DNA of 64,000 bases from Phragmites australis (Eukaryota; Streptophyta; Magnoliopsida; Poales; Poaceae), in NCBI RefSeq assembly GCF_958298935.1, contig NC_084940.1, positions 6,602,001-6,666,000 on the forward strand, in the 5' to 3' direction. Numbering within the stretch: position 1 is the first letter of the stretch; each line of letters starts with the position of its first letter. The notes under the pieces are model-generated. The model saw nothing but the letters and a program-made list of their open reading frames with translations. It ran no database searches and was not told the origin of the DNA. The position numbers and the translations under genes are program-made. Positions 23,103 to 34,239 of the stretch are shown piece by piece.

Positions 23103-23971
23103 ACTAGTAAGGTGGCTCATGTTAATAGCGTGGCTAGCCTTGCTGCAATATTTATCAGATAATATTTGATTAAAAATTACTCTCTTTAGTTTTTTATGAG
23201 GTTAGTGTCATTTAGTTACAAAATGTATAAAAATATAAGAAGAAATAAAAACTATGTTAGTGAAAAAGAAAATTATATATGTTCCAAATTTGTACCTGAA
23301 TCGCATATATGTATTAGTTCGATTCGTATACATTTTGATTAACCGTCAAAATCGTACATCAGGTATAGGCAGTCCAAAAAATCAGAATAAATTTATCTTG
23401 TCTGTGTGTTGTGCATTGCCTGTTACCTGCGTGATGTGATAACCTTGAGTTGCACGATGCTTCTTACTATATTATCTTAGTAAGATTTTTGAAATGTTTT
23501 TATTATTTTTTATTATAAATTTTAGCTATTGATTAATTGTATTTTACCTGAAGTCTTTGTTTAGTATTTGATTTTTATAATAATTTTAATTTTTATAACA
23601 CTATATTTGATATGGATTCTTATTTTTTTTATTCTAATCCTAATCTTAATTATTAATAATTTTATTTTATATAGACTCTTTATTTAGATATTTTGATTTC
23701 TAAACTATATGGAAATTGAACTGCCAGTTTTTTCATAATTTTAATTCCGAATTTAGGTATTTATTAATCATATTTGATATGGACTCTTTGGTTTCTAAAT
23801 TTAGCTATTTATTAATCGTATTTAATTTGGACTCTTTGATTTAATCTAGATCGTTAGATGTTTATAACAATGAGTGATCTACATTCTTTTTTTTTATTAT
23901 TAATATGGTAATTTTATGATTTTAAGAGCAAACTTTATGGTTTCTTTATCTTTTTAAATAATAATATAATA
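23103..23971. repeat. AT-rich insertion with degenerate repeats in duplication copy 1
   Basis: Copy 2 of the duplication has only three bases here (catcaaa-tca-catcaatc near 39326), whereas copy 1 has about 870 bp. The inner part (about 23520-23860) repeats a loose unit containing 'ggactcttt', 'gatttctaaa' and 'atttattaatcgtattt' at intervals of roughly 70-90 bp. No coding sequence or clear element ends were found. Confidence 0.5.
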
Positions 23972-24836
23972 GATAACATCAATCATTCGTCCTAAAAAAA
24001 CATAGTACACAAACTACTAGTAAATTTCAAAAGTTAAAGACCTTTGTTTTGAAAAAAAAGGGAAAAGCTGACGGACTCTTGCCCTCTTGTGTCTTGTCCA
24101 GTTGGTCCACACTAGGTCGGTAAATGGTTCACACAGGACATTGCCTTGTTGAGGACACGCCACTTTTGTCTGGGCACGTCTTCTTGGTGTCGAAACTTGC
24201 TGGCCTTTTAATCTTTGTTAAGAACAAATCAACAAAAACACTCGGATTCACCCCTCCAACATTTCCTGACGATCCAGCCAGTATCCACAGCAGCGCAGGG
24301 TTGGCAGAAAGAGAGAAAAGCTCTCCACTCCAAAATCCACATCAATGGCAGCAGTCTGAAACTCTGAATGCACCTGTACACGATGCAAGCATACCTACCT
24401 ACAGTCTCACAACGTCCAGAGCGGACATGCATTGCCTTGCCCATGATCGCCATGAGACTATGAGAGCAGATAGCTCCATGATAGCAGAGCACACGCAAGA
24501 CGCAATCCAGCGGTGCAGCTAGCTCTGTCTGGCTACAGTGCCGCGGCAGCACGTGTTTCAGGAGTGAAAACTGAAAGCGCTGCGATTGCGAGTGGTTTCT
24601 CCTCAGCTCGATCGGCCTGCCGCGGCCACATTCGGTCGACAGCCTGAAAGCCAGGGAGAGGGCCAGGGCCAGGGCCAGGGCCTGGCTGTCGCAGCTAGCC
24701 TTCGGTTTTTTTTTTCTTTTTTTTAAAGGAACAGAGTGTATTCCATTAACTAAACGAGCTGGACAAAGCACCAGCAAACAAGTCTTTTATATAAGATGAA
24801 AACGAATCAAACCAAACATGATAATTTCCCTGCTCC

Positions 24837-25012
24837 CAGTGGCGGAGCCAGGATGGCCCATGGACAGGTGCTGGCCCAATAGACAGGTGCTGAGCCAATA
24901 AAAATTTAACTAAATTCTAGTCTTTTGGGCCTAAATTACACATGTTTACCTTTACTTCACTGAGCTAAGCCCGTGCTGTAGCACTCCCAGCACGGGCTTG
25001 GCTCCGCCCCTG
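24837..25012. mobile_element. hAT-type MITE nested in the LINE 3' region
   Basis: It begins CAGTGGCGGAGCCAGG and ends CTTGGCTCCGCCCCTG, near-perfect inverted ends of about 15 bp. It is flanked by a perfect 8-bp duplication, cctgctcc (24829-24836 and 25013-25020), which is the hAT signature. The 176-bp body has a further internal hairpin (aagcccgtgctg / cagcacgggctt). It inserted after the LINE. Confidence 0.88.
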
Positions 25013-25299
25013 CCTGCTCCCTATTAGCACAATGGGCAGCTAGACAATATCCTGAAATAATATATGCCCTTGGACAAACTTCTATTTTACAATATTAAAA
25101 AGAGGATTGCACTATACATTTAATATATCAAAATATGGCATTCAAAACGGAGTAGTCGAAGGCATCACTTGTAATTGCTTGTTTGAGGACCGCAAAGTAT
25201 GTCTCTAAAACCACTTTCTAGCATCCCATCATGTTCGCTTCTCGAACAACGTGAAATAAAGACAAAGTTCATACATGAAGTGGATCAGAAATGGCAAGT

Positions 25300-25450
25300 A
25301 GATTACCAGCTCCCGCTAACATCGTATCACCTCGATCATTTCTGATGGTAAAGCCCCATCCACCAGATCGAAGTGCTTGTCGGAACGCTCCATCAATATT
25401 AATTTTTAGATACTTGCTTTGAGGAGGAGACCACATTTGCTACTTTTCTT
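25300..25450 (-). pseudogene. LINE RNase H domain
   Basis: The minus strand reads YLKINIDGAF, then SGGWGFTIRNDRGD and LAGAGNL, the first half of the plant RVT_3 RNase H fold with its first catalytic Asp in NIDGAF. The remainder toward the 3' end is interrupted. This domain marks the plant L1 subgroup that acquired a host-type RNase H. Confidence 0.75.
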
Positions 25451-25699
25451 GCCTTCTTTGTTTCCTCAGTTTACGGTTCTGCTTGAGTTCTATAATATGA
25501 AGCATAATCTCATCCAGATTTCTGATTGAATCTCCTTGATTAGCTTTGTTTCTCTCGAACTACTAGATCCACATAATAAACATACATTTAGGCAATTTGT
25601 ATCGTCCAGATTGAGGATTTCTTCCATCATCAGTAATGTGTTTGGGCATTTGCTTAACTTTATTCTGACATCCTCCAGATTTGTTGATCTCTATACTGC

Positions 25700-26310
25700 T
25701 CTGACTTTTTTACATTTGAGAAAGCAATGTCCCCCATCTTCATTTAGGCGATAACATACATGACATCTTGTGTCTACATCCATGCCTCTGCCCATTAATT
25801 TCATTCTCAACGGGAGGCTATTATTTGCTACTCGCCAGAGAAAATGCAGTATTTTACCTAGTAATGGTAATGCCCAAAGCTTCTTCCATATTGGATTCCT
25901 CTGTTCATCGCTATGACTTGATGTAGATGGTAATCATTGTCTTGATTCTCTTGCTTGACAATCCAGAACCACCTGGTATGCTGATTTTACCGAGAACTTT
26001 CCTTTCTTATCAAAGTGCCATGCTGGGAAATCTTCAGAATTATCATGAATTGGAATTTGAAGGATGGCATGTGCATCTTCCTCATTAAAAGTTTTCTGCA
26101 CTAATTGCAAATCCTAGGAGCCAGTTGTCAGGTCCATCAATTCTGCAACCTAGGAGATAATATGATTACCCCTTTGTGAAGTGATATGTCTGCACATGCC
26201 TCTCAGAATCCATGGATCAACCCATATATTAACATTTCCCCCATCTCCTGTTCTCCAAATCATTCCATTCTTGATTACCTGTACTCCTTTCAAAATACTT
26301 CTCCAATAGT
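25700..26310 (-). pseudogene. LINE zf-RVT and connecting region
   Basis: The minus strand shows NGMIWRTGDGGNVNIWVDPW near 26280-26220 and WRVANNSLPLRMKL with RCHVCYRLNEDGGHCFLKC near 25830-25700. That C..C....H...C arrangement is the zinc-binding region found after reverse transcriptase in plant LINEs and reverse-transcriptase-like genes. Confidence 0.8.
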
Positions 26311-26319
26311 ACGAAATCC

Positions 26320-27185
26320 CACTTTTGCTTCAGCTTCTAGAAATTTTTTATTCGAAAAATATTTAGCTTGAAACACATGTGAACATAATGAAACGGGATT
26401 TTGAAAAATTATCCAAGCTTGTCTCGCTAACATGGCTAAATTGAAACTCTCATTTAGTTCAGCATTATGAAGCGTTGCCAAGAAGCCCTCTGTACAAAAA
26501 AAGGAAAAGATATAAGGAGAGGGGGTCACCTTGGCGTAGCCCCCGCTCCGGTGTTATAATTTCAGTTACGTCACCATTTACTTTGACTTGGTATTTGACC
26601 GTAGTAACACATTTTATCACTAATTGCACCCACCTTCTGTTAAAACCCAACCTCATCATAATTTCATCTAGAAAATTCCATTCCACACGATTGTACGCTT
26701 TACTCATGTCAAGTTTGATTGCAGCATATCTTGTTTTTCCACTTCTCTTCCTCTGCAAAAAGTGAGTCATTTCATATGCTAATAAAATATTATTAGAAAT
26801 CAAACACCCAGGTACAAAGGCACTTTGGTTTGGGGAAATTATGCCAGGGAGTATGCATTTTAATCTATTTGTAAATACCTTCGAGATTAATTTATAGACC
26901 ACATTGCATAGGCTTATGGGCCGAAGATCTTTTAATTTATCTGGTTTTGCTGTTTTTGATTAATACAATCATTGTATTATTCCATCCTTCAGGCATTTCA
27001 CCACCTTTCAGAACATTCAAAACTTCTTTTGTTACTTGTTCACCCACTAAATCCCAGAAGCGCTTGAAGAAAATTGATGGCATGCCATCAGGTCCTAGGG
27101 CCTTAAGGTCTCCTATACCATCAAGGGCTTGCTTTACTTCCTCTTTAGTATATTCCACACATAGTAATTCATTCATTTGCTCCAT
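26320..27185 (-). pseudogene. LINE reverse transcriptase, internally deleted
   Basis: Going down the minus strand from 27185: EEVKQALDGIGDLKALGPDG, then LISKVFTNRLK, NQSAFVPGCLISNNILLAYE, then motif A as KLDMSKAYNRVEW with the catalytic Asp, then motif B as GLRQGDPLS. After that the frame shifts, and sequence belonging far downstream (FNLAMLARQAW) follows within about 40 codons. The stretch that should hold the YxDD catalytic pair is therefore deleted. A stop or shift also lies between 26937 and 26902. The enzyme is inactive. Confidence 0.85.
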
Positions 27186-27899
27186 AACTTTGGGTTAGAC
27201 TGCCTGCATAATTTCGTCATTATTTCGTCCAACGGAAGATGAAAAAAATGCTAAAAAAGTAATTTGCACAATGTGCTCTTTCAGCTATTCTGCATCTTCA
27301 ACCTAAGCTCTACCTTCATTCTTAAGTCTCCAGATTGTATTTTTCCTCTTGCGTTCAGAGGCAAACACATGAAAAAAAGTTGTATTCTTATGTCCAGATT
27401 GCAACCATTTCATGTGTGCCCTTTGTCTCCAGAAAGTGTCTTATTGATGCTCCAGATGCTCTAATTTTTCCTTTAGCACTTGTTCATGGTTGCCCCTAGT
27501 CTGGTAGATTTCTCCTCTTCTACTTTCCTCCAATTCATTTTTCACCATCTAGGTATGCTTCTGCAGATCTCCTAACAAATTTGCATCCCAATCTTTCAAG
27601 TCTACTGATATTCTTTTGATTCCATCTATCACATTACCTCCTTCTCTGATATTCGAAACATTCCAAGCATTTGTGACTATATTTGCACATTCCTCTTCAT
27701 CAAGCTAGTTTGCTTCAAATCTGAATGCATTCTCACTACGCACATTCCTGATAAGCCTTCTACCACCCTCAATTATAACAATAATGGGCCTATGGTCAGA
27801 ATGCCTCGGATCCCCATTTAGCACTTGATATCTGGAAAAGCGATTACACAATTCTTATGATCCCACAGCTCGGTCTAGTCTTTCCTTGACATAGAATCT

Positions 27900-28470
27900 G
27901 GTATCATGATTGTTGTTCCTCTAGGTAAATTTATCACTAGAAAAATCTTAAATCCCGCAACCCACAATCAGTCAATGCCATCCTGAAGTTTTCCATCTGT
28001 TTCTGGTTGCGAGTTGGTCCACCTCTCTTTTCATGTCCATATAAGACCTCGTTGAAGTCATCAGCACAAAGCCATGGCAGCTTTAGCTGCTGATTTAGAA
28101 TCCTCATCAGCTTCCAAGTTTTATCCCTTTTGTCAGTTGCTGGTTCTCCATAGATGCATGTAAACCTCCAACTGTAGACATCATACTCAACAATTTTCAC
28201 ATCTATAAGGTATCTCAAAAAGTTGTTCAATTCAACATTTATGCCTTTTCCACATTAGAGTCAGGCCACTACTTCTGCCTTCACAATCCCTGACCACCAT
28301 CTTTGACATACCAAGCAAGCACTTAAATCATTACATTCTTCTTCCATCCATCTTGGTTTTAGACAGAATAAGAATATCAGGGTTCTCCCACTTCTAGATA
28401 CCTAGAAGCCCTTGAACTACCAGGCCATTCCTCAATCCTCAGCAGTTCCAACATGTGATTCTCATTTTTT
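27900..28470 (-). pseudogene. LINE endonuclease (exonuclease-endonuclease-phosphatase fold)
   Basis: The minus strand reads ITCWNC, a stop, then GLRNGLVVQ near 28460-28420 (normally WNCRGLG), then NPDILILSKTK. Further down FTCIYGEPATDKR and PWLCADDFNEVLYGHEK give the family's GDFNE motif with the Gly replaced. In-frame stops and a missing central part show it is dead. It lies 5' of the reverse transcriptase, as expected. Confidence 0.75.
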
Positions 28471-28870
28471 TTCCCCCGTCGGGTTGTCCCTGCAGCCTAG
28501 TGTTTACAACATCTGAAACTACAATTTCTTCTTCTTTTTTCCTCCTCTCCGTCAGCCTCCTTTCTGGCCTTCTTGGTCAGCTCCCACTCCTCATCAACAT
28601 CCATAAGATTAGCATTTGTTTTTCTCATTCCAACTTCAAGCATTTGCTTCTATGATTTTCCTTTCACTTTTCCAAAGCGTTTGAATGTGCCATGTTTTGC
28701 TCTCTTCTCGATCCTGTCAAGCTTCTTCCCCTTAGATATCCCTTCCGCCAATTCTGGAGTTGTCTCCCTTTTACTAATTCCCTCTTATATATGTTATTTT
28801 TGCTTATGCTTCTTTATTTCCTCACCGGCAGTTTCTCCTTTTCCATTTTGCTTCTCATCTTGTCAGACAT

Positions 28871-29802
28871 CTAATTTGTTCCAAAAGTTAATTTTTGTCC
28901 TCCGGTTACTCTTGCTTGATCATCTTGAGTCATTTTAAGAGGGCTAGTCACCTCCCTCTCTTTACCCTTTCTCAATTTATCTTGATCTCCATTGTTTATA
29001 AGGCTTTTCCTCCAAGTTGGGCCATCACTACCCTGCTTAGTGCCTCTACTACTTGCACTGCTGCTTCTCCATAAACCCCCTCCACGGTCACTAGAACTGC
29101 TTCTCCCATCTTTACTGGAACTTCCCTTATTTATATCTGCCTGCAACCATGCTCCAAATTGTTTAGTTCCAGTTTTTTTACCTAGTTGGACACACCTTTT
29201 TATTATGCCCAATGATCCCACAGTTATAGCAGAAATCAGGGAGATACTCATACTTGAAAGACACCGCTCTTTCTTTTTTTTCATTTTCTTTTCTTCCTCC
29301 TCTTCATCCTCACCTATCATCTCTTCATTTCCCTGCTCCTGCTCATCTTCCTCATCCATGACCAAGATGATACCTCTCATTAGAGGAATAGTGATATCTA
29401 TTTCACTTTGATTCTCATGAATTCCCCCATTGCAGATCCATTGTCATTGAAGTCCACATCTACTATTTCTCCAATTTGTTCACATATCATCTCCCCTATT
29501 TCTCTGCTCATCATCCCCATTGTAATGTCGTAGGCTCTTACCCATATTGATATCATCTTGAATTCATACTCATCTATGGTCTTATTTGGTTTGAAATCAT
29601 CCATTATCAGAAGATTTTTGTTGAAACACCATGGCCCATCTTCTAATATCTCTCTCTTCCCTGCCTCTTGCTGGAATGAAAAAAGAAACATATTTCTACC
29701 CAAGTCTTTGCAATCCACTCCTACAAATGGACTCCAAACACCTCCCAAAGTCCTCCCCAAATGCTCTACCTTCGTTGGTCTTTCTGATAAAAGTTTCCAC
29801 AC
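28871..29802 (-). pseudogene. LINE ORF1 with DUF4283-like domain and zinc knuckle
   Basis: From 29802 the minus strand reads LGGVWSPFVGVDCKDLGRN, GPWCFNKNLLIMDDFKP and WVRAYDITMGMMSREIGE, the usual course of the DUF4283 domain of plant LINE ORF1 proteins. A stop interrupts near 29398. At about 29262-29195 another frame gives YEYLPDFCYNCGIIGHNKK followed by VCP, a CX2CX4HX4C zinc knuckle. An acidic, then Ser/Arg/Lys-rich tail follows in a third frame. ORF1 normally binds the element's RNA. Frameshifts make this copy non-functional. Confidence 0.8.
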
Positions 29803-30360
29803 TATTTACAATTTACTTGCATTTGAGGAGCATGCATTCTTCCTTCCAATTCTGATCCCCTTCCTCTATGCTCTACAGGTTCTTCAGTTTTCCTATCACC
29901 CCTTTAAAGCTGGTTCCTTCTCTCCTCCCATGCCGGACACGAACTGCAGGAGCCCGCAGCTTCATCCCACTCACCAAGCGCCACCTTCCATTGCCGCCAC
30001 TACACGCCAAGCTAGGGATTTAAGGTGTTTTACGATCACGTACCCTAGCAGACGTGAAAGGAATTGGATTTATAGATCTCTCGATTAGAGTTGGAAACTA
30101 GTTCGTGATTGGCTGGATTTGGTTCTGGTGATAGGAAGCCACTAGAACAGATCCATGCGCAACCTCCTCTTGCTGAGCAAACGAACGATCTCACTCACTC
30201 GAAGGAAATGGGATTTGGATGTGAATCAAGGTGCGGTTATGGTGGTGTTTTATGGATTTGAATTGAAAAGTTTGGGTGGCAAAGATTGTTGACAGGACGC
30301 ACTATGGAATCGCCACGAAGTCGCCAAAAGTGGCATGAAACCGTCACGCAAAGGACGGAT
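29803..30360 (-). other. LINE 5' untranslated region
   Basis: The interval lies between ORF1 and the 5' target duplication. No conserved coding sequence is present. It would carry the element's internal promoter if intact. Confidence 0.5.
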
Positions 30361-30476
30361 AGCTGGCCTTCGACTTGGAGAGAGTGGCAGGACGTCTGCA
30401 GGACTAGGCTGGGCTGGGCGTGCTACTCTCGCTTGTTGCTTCATCATTTAAAATCTTGCTCACAGGCAGTGTCATC

Positions 30477-31200
30477 GATTTTTTTAATTTATATATTTTA
30501 TTTTTTAATATTCGCAAAGATATATGCTTATTTTAAAATATTACCCATTTAATCTACTGTCGCCTGTTGAAAGAGCGATAGCAAGATGTTGCTCGCCCAA
30601 CGGGTGACACCTTGTGGGGTTCACAACACAACGATCAGAAATTAAATACCTTAACCGATATGACGTCCACATCAACATATCGTCTAACCACCAAATAATA
30701 TATTTATTGTTACCCGTTGAAAGAGTGACGAGACTCTCCTGAGCTCACTAAAAAAGTGTCGTTCGTTCACACATTGCTGGTCTAGCTTTTTTTTAAGTCC
30801 AAAAAGCATGCATGCATGCACAGCCGGCTAGCTTTTTTCAGTCTTGAAAAGCATGCATGCATGCACGTGCATGCAATAGCACAATAGTATTGAATATATG
30901 TGTGAAAAGGTTTTATCTGTTCAATAGAGCGACATCTTTTTTATGGGTCAAGCAAGCTCTATCGCTCAATAGCAAATGTGTCGTATGTTGGTTGAACAAC
31001 ACGTTAACGTAGACACCATATCAGTCAGGATATTTAATTTTTGACATATTACGTTGTGCATCTCACAAGGTGTCACCCGTTAGATGACCGACATCTTAGT
31101 TATCGTATTTCTAATGGACGAAGATAGTCTAAATATATAATATTTTAAAATAATTATGTATTTTTGCATACTGAAAAATAAAAATATATAAATAAAAAAA
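30477..31200. mobile_element. Foldback element with ~250-bp inverted ends
   Basis: The left arm (from about 30477: tttttttaatttatatattt, later caacgggtgacaccttgtg) is matched by the reverse complement of the right arm (tttttttatttatatatttt, later ctaacgggtgacaccttgtg). The arms agree, with mismatches, over roughly 200-250 bp each. Copy 2 of the duplication lacks it entirely (near 41600), so it is an insertion. The loop contains two copies of gcatgcatgcatgca. No transposase is present. A Mutator-like or foldback origin is likely, but the flanking duplication is too degraded to call. Confidence 0.7.
30811..30869. repeat. Paired GCATGCATGCATGCA motifs
   Basis: Two short runs, aaagcatgcatgcatgcac at about 30811 and about 30856, each follow a 'gctttttt..agtc' string, so a unit of some 45 bp is duplicated. 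They sit in the loop of the foldback element. Confidence 0.7.
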
Positions 31201-31562
31201 GTCTGTCGCGTCGCGGTGGGGCTGCCCTGCCCGGTTACTTCCAGAGCGTATATATACATGGCCACGGGGTCGCGAGTCTGCGATCAAGGACACCTGCATT
31301 GTTCATTCGCGGATCATGGTGAGTCCGTCCCTGCTTAAGTTTCAAACGGCCTGAGCACAGGTCATTTGATGCGAAAACACAATTATTGGGTGCGCCTGCT
31401 CTCATCGTTCCTATTAGAGCCAGCGTCTCATAGAAAAGCAAACCACGCAAGTCAAAAAGCCGATTCGTTAGGCCCGTCCGTGCACCGCCACCGACGACGC
31501 ATGGCCGCACCACGCGGTCCACTAGACGGTCTCAGGCAGCCGCGGTGGCACGCGCCGGGCCC

Positions 31563-32204
31563 CCGCCGAAGCGGTCCGGAAAAACGGGAACCAGAATTGG
31601 TCTCTTCGCCACGTACGTACAGGAGAGGAAACGGAAGGAACGTCGGAAAAACTTCCAGTTTCATATTTTCTTTTAAAAACAGAATAAAAATAGAAAAGCC
31701 GAAAACAGTCTTAAAAACATAATCAAAAATAAAAAAGCCAAAAATAGATAGGAACTCAGGATGTCACTGTATTAAAAACGAACTAATCCAAATAAAAACA
31801 CACCGACATTAGTCAGAAACAATAATTTAAAATGAGAACACCAATAAAACTACGTATAAACTAGCGAATTTAGTACTAGACGCATGACTTAACGCTTAAG
31901 GGATCTTTTTGAATTAATTGCATCCCAAGTGCGATCAGATGGTTGCATGGAGAATCAGGAAGAACACTGAGATGAGCTGCAGCTCTCTTTCAGCACCACT
32001 CCGCCAAAGTCAGAGCTGACAAAAACCACGTCAATTAGTACTTTACATGCGCGCCCTCATACAAGCGACCCTACTAGCTACAGTCAGAGTGAGATGCAGA
32101 TCGGAGAAGGGCTAATTGGGTCCAGTCAATTTCCTTATGAGGTGGTCTTGTTTAGGAACAGCTTCAGAAGCACTTCGTCTCTCAGTAATGACACTTCAGA
32201 CTGA
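31563..32204. other. Intergenic, no feature
   Basis: This follows duplication copy 1. An A-rich part (31660-31830) with repeated 'aaaaacagaataaaaat'-like strings precedes ordinary sequence. The interval 31980-32200 could hold remains of further SWI3-like exons, but I see no readable frame. Confidence 0.35.
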
Positions 32205-32340
32205 AATGCTTAATCCTGGACGTTCAGCCATTCATCGATGAGGCCATGAGGGATCCCTTTAGTTGTATAGTGGTGTACTCCTGCTCCATGATCAACTCTA
32301 GCTCCTCAAAGTGTTTGATTTTGTATTGTATCTTTCTTAG
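32205..32340 (-). pseudogene. SWI3-type chromatin-remodelling subunit, one exon fragment
   Basis: On the minus strand an acceptor (ttttgcag|) at 32341 is followed by LRKIQYKIKHFEELELIMEQ, then EYTTIQ. This matches, from memory, the C-terminal coiled-coil exon of plant SWI/SNF subunits of the SWI3A/B type. After KGSL the frame slips by two bases and LIDEWLNVQD follows before a stop. No exon before it could be read in the next 1 kb upstream. It is therefore a processed-out or captured fragment, not a working gene. The intact acceptor indicates a genomic rather than cDNA origin. Confidence 0.68.
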
Positions 32341-33256
32341 CTGCAAAACATAGACAGCAAATTGCAGTCAGTGACTAAGCAATGACCATAATTCTGAGAG
32401 AAATTTTTGGAAAAGATATGTAAAGTTTGCTACACTCCAAACCAAAGGGAAGACAAAAAAGTACTAGCATGTCAACAAGAGAGCACCATAAGGTATTTCC
32501 AATACACTGAATCAATTAGAACCAACCCAAACTCCCCCCAAAAAAGAAAGAACCAACCACAACTGGTACTACACAATGGTACTGATTCTACTTCAGTTTA
32601 CTGAATCATTTCATCAGTATAAACAACAGCATAGGTATCTACACAGATACCCACCGGTACCGATGTAGATTCAGAAAACAAAAATATCATCTTTCTAGCT
32701 AGTTTTCCATACATGTCCTACTCATCTAGTATGTACTAGGATCAAGCATAACTAAAACATATGTACATGATAAAATCCAACGGCAAGGAAAAACAGGTGT
32801 GGTGCATGCATATCGAACCAGCACTTCAAATTTGATTAGTACAAAGTGCAAAGCCTAGCTCGTGGAGCGCATGCATCAATAAGTCAGGCGTCAGCTACTT
32901 CCATTTTATTGCTACCACTACCAGTAGGCAAAGCTTCTAACTTCACAGCCGTGCCTCTGAGCAGCAACAGGAGAAGAGAGGTCCGAGGGTCAACAGGAGA
33001 AGAGAGGTCCGAGGGTGAAGCATGAAGCTTTCTTACCATCTCATCTCTCGCGTGAAACTTTCTCGCGTGAAACTTTCTTACCGTCATTACTTAAAACCAA
33101 ATCATCTCCACCAACTTAACTGACCATTTAGCAAATACATGTTCAAGCTGTTGATTGCATACATAGGAAGGGCATACAATCAACAATCATGCAATGAAAA
33201 ATGTAAGGAACTAGCTTAATACGAAACCAGGCTATACTGCCAATTAAGAATTTAGA
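32341..33256. other. Intergenic, 5' side of the SWI3-like fragment
   Basis: This stretch starts with the intron-like sequence upstream of the SWI3 fragment. It contains a short tandem duplication near 32985-33014, 'caacaggagaagagaggtcc', preceded by a very similar 'caacaggagaagagaggtcc' at about 32965. A minus-strand frame at 33087-32884 has repeated KFHAR units arising from small tandem repeats and is not a recognisable protein. Confidence 0.4.
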
Positions 33257-34054
33257 GTAAATTTCACTTTAAACCATGTATTAGTGTACTTGGTACACTT
33301 TGAACCACCTTTAACAGGTTCACTTCGAACCATATATTTGTGCTATATTTTAATTTGCACCATTTTTAAGGAATCGATATTTGACTATGCTCACGTAATA
33401 AGCAATTCCATCCATTTCAGCTCTAAGGATGGACTGTTGTTTCGAGACTAAACTTTATTTCTCTAAGTTTCATTCTTCATTGCTTGCTTCCCCTTTGTTC
33501 TCAAGTTGTTAGAGCCATATCTCCATATTGCATAGGACGGTATCGAGTTTATGGCGCCACTGAGCATCAAAAAGTCAACATCCTATATGTAATCTGATTA
33601 TCTAATTGTCTGTTCGCCAGCATCGCGAAGATAAGTGTTGGGCCGACGGTGAGGTAGACATAATTGGGGTGGTTCGGCGGTGCAAGTGTTGACTTGAGGA
33701 GAGGCTACAGCAAGATATACATGTCTGGAAATGAGCGGTCATGCGGGCGGTAACTTAAGGTGGTGACATCAGCGAGAAATATAAATAGATGACGAAGTCT
33801 ACAAGTGGTGACACTTAGAAATATGGTGAGACGGATCTAGCAACTTGAAGCCAAATGGAAAACATGCAATGAAGAATGAACCGAGAGGAAGAAAGTTTGA
33901 GCTAGAAACAACAGTCCACCCTCCTAGTTTAATCCGTGAAGCCGAGGTAGATGGAACTTCTCGCCACGTAAGTTTAGTCAAAGTAACACTTATTGTTAAA
34001 TATGGTTTAAAGCGCACTAAGTGCATTAATAAATGATCCAAAGTGAAATTTGCT
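33257..34054. mobile_element. Mutator-like MITE with GTAAATTTCACTTT ends
   Basis: The left end gtaaatttcactttaaacca and the reverse complement of the right end, gcaaatttcactttggatca, agree closely. The match continues inward (tattagtgtacttggtac against tattaatgcacttagtgc; gaaccacctttaa against aaccatatttaa). About 800 bp with no transposase. A 9-bp target duplication could not be seen, so exact ends may be off by a few bases. Confidence 0.6.
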
Positions 34055-34239
34055 ATAAAAAAAATAAATATGGAAATTTTTGACCTATTTTTTAAGTCTG
34101 AACCAGATAAAAAATCTACAAACTAGTAAATTAAGGCTGAGTCTGACCCTATACATTAGTCAGGCTTTTTCGGATCTGATGAGATCGGACTTACAGGTCG
34201 GTCTACCCATGAGCAGACCTAGCAGTGACTAAACAAGCG

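Larger units (their letters stand above)
24705..30360 (-). mobile_element. L1-type LINE retrotransposon with RNase H domain, defective
   Basis: The element reads on the minus strand, with its poly(A) end visible as a T-rich run at about 24706-24723. It is flanked by agctagccttcg (24693-24704) and agctggccttcg (30361-30372), a 12-bp target duplication with one difference. The duplicated paralog at 41485-41500 (cgctggccttcgag) shows the unoccupied site. In order it encodes a DUF4283-like ORF1 with a zinc knuckle, an endonuclease, a reverse transcriptase, a zf-RVT segment and an RNase H domain. Stops, frameshifts and loss of the catalytic YxDD region make it immobile. The 5' end near 30360 looks complete. 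Confidence 0.88.
23026..31562 (+). repeat. Direct segmental duplication, copy 1 (interrupted)
   Basis: Blocks matching copy 2 (39268-41957) in the same order and orientation lie at about 23026-23102, 23972-24704, 30361-30476 and 31201-31562. Shared strings include atacagtccttatgcatcaa against atgcagtccttatccatcaa, ccagttggtccacacta, aatggcagcagtctgaaac, gcggtgcagctagctctgtc, and ggcctgagcacaggtcattt against ggcctgaacacaggtcattt. The gaps are three insertions: an AT-rich block, a LINE and a long-inverted-repeat element. Both copies have open minus-strand frames over parts of this segment, but the frames are not conserved between copies, so I treat it as non-coding. What the parent sequence did is unknown. 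Confidence 0.78.

Noticed and set aside
24229..24777. Minus-strand frame sharing peptides with 40874-41161 in the second duplication copy
   Set aside because: The shared peptides reflect nucleotide identity of the duplication. The frame is lost by indels between copies, so there is no sign of selection for a protein.
33884..34036. Short open frames in the middle of the MITE at 33257-34054
   Set aside because: Too short, no similarity, and the element type is normally non-coding.
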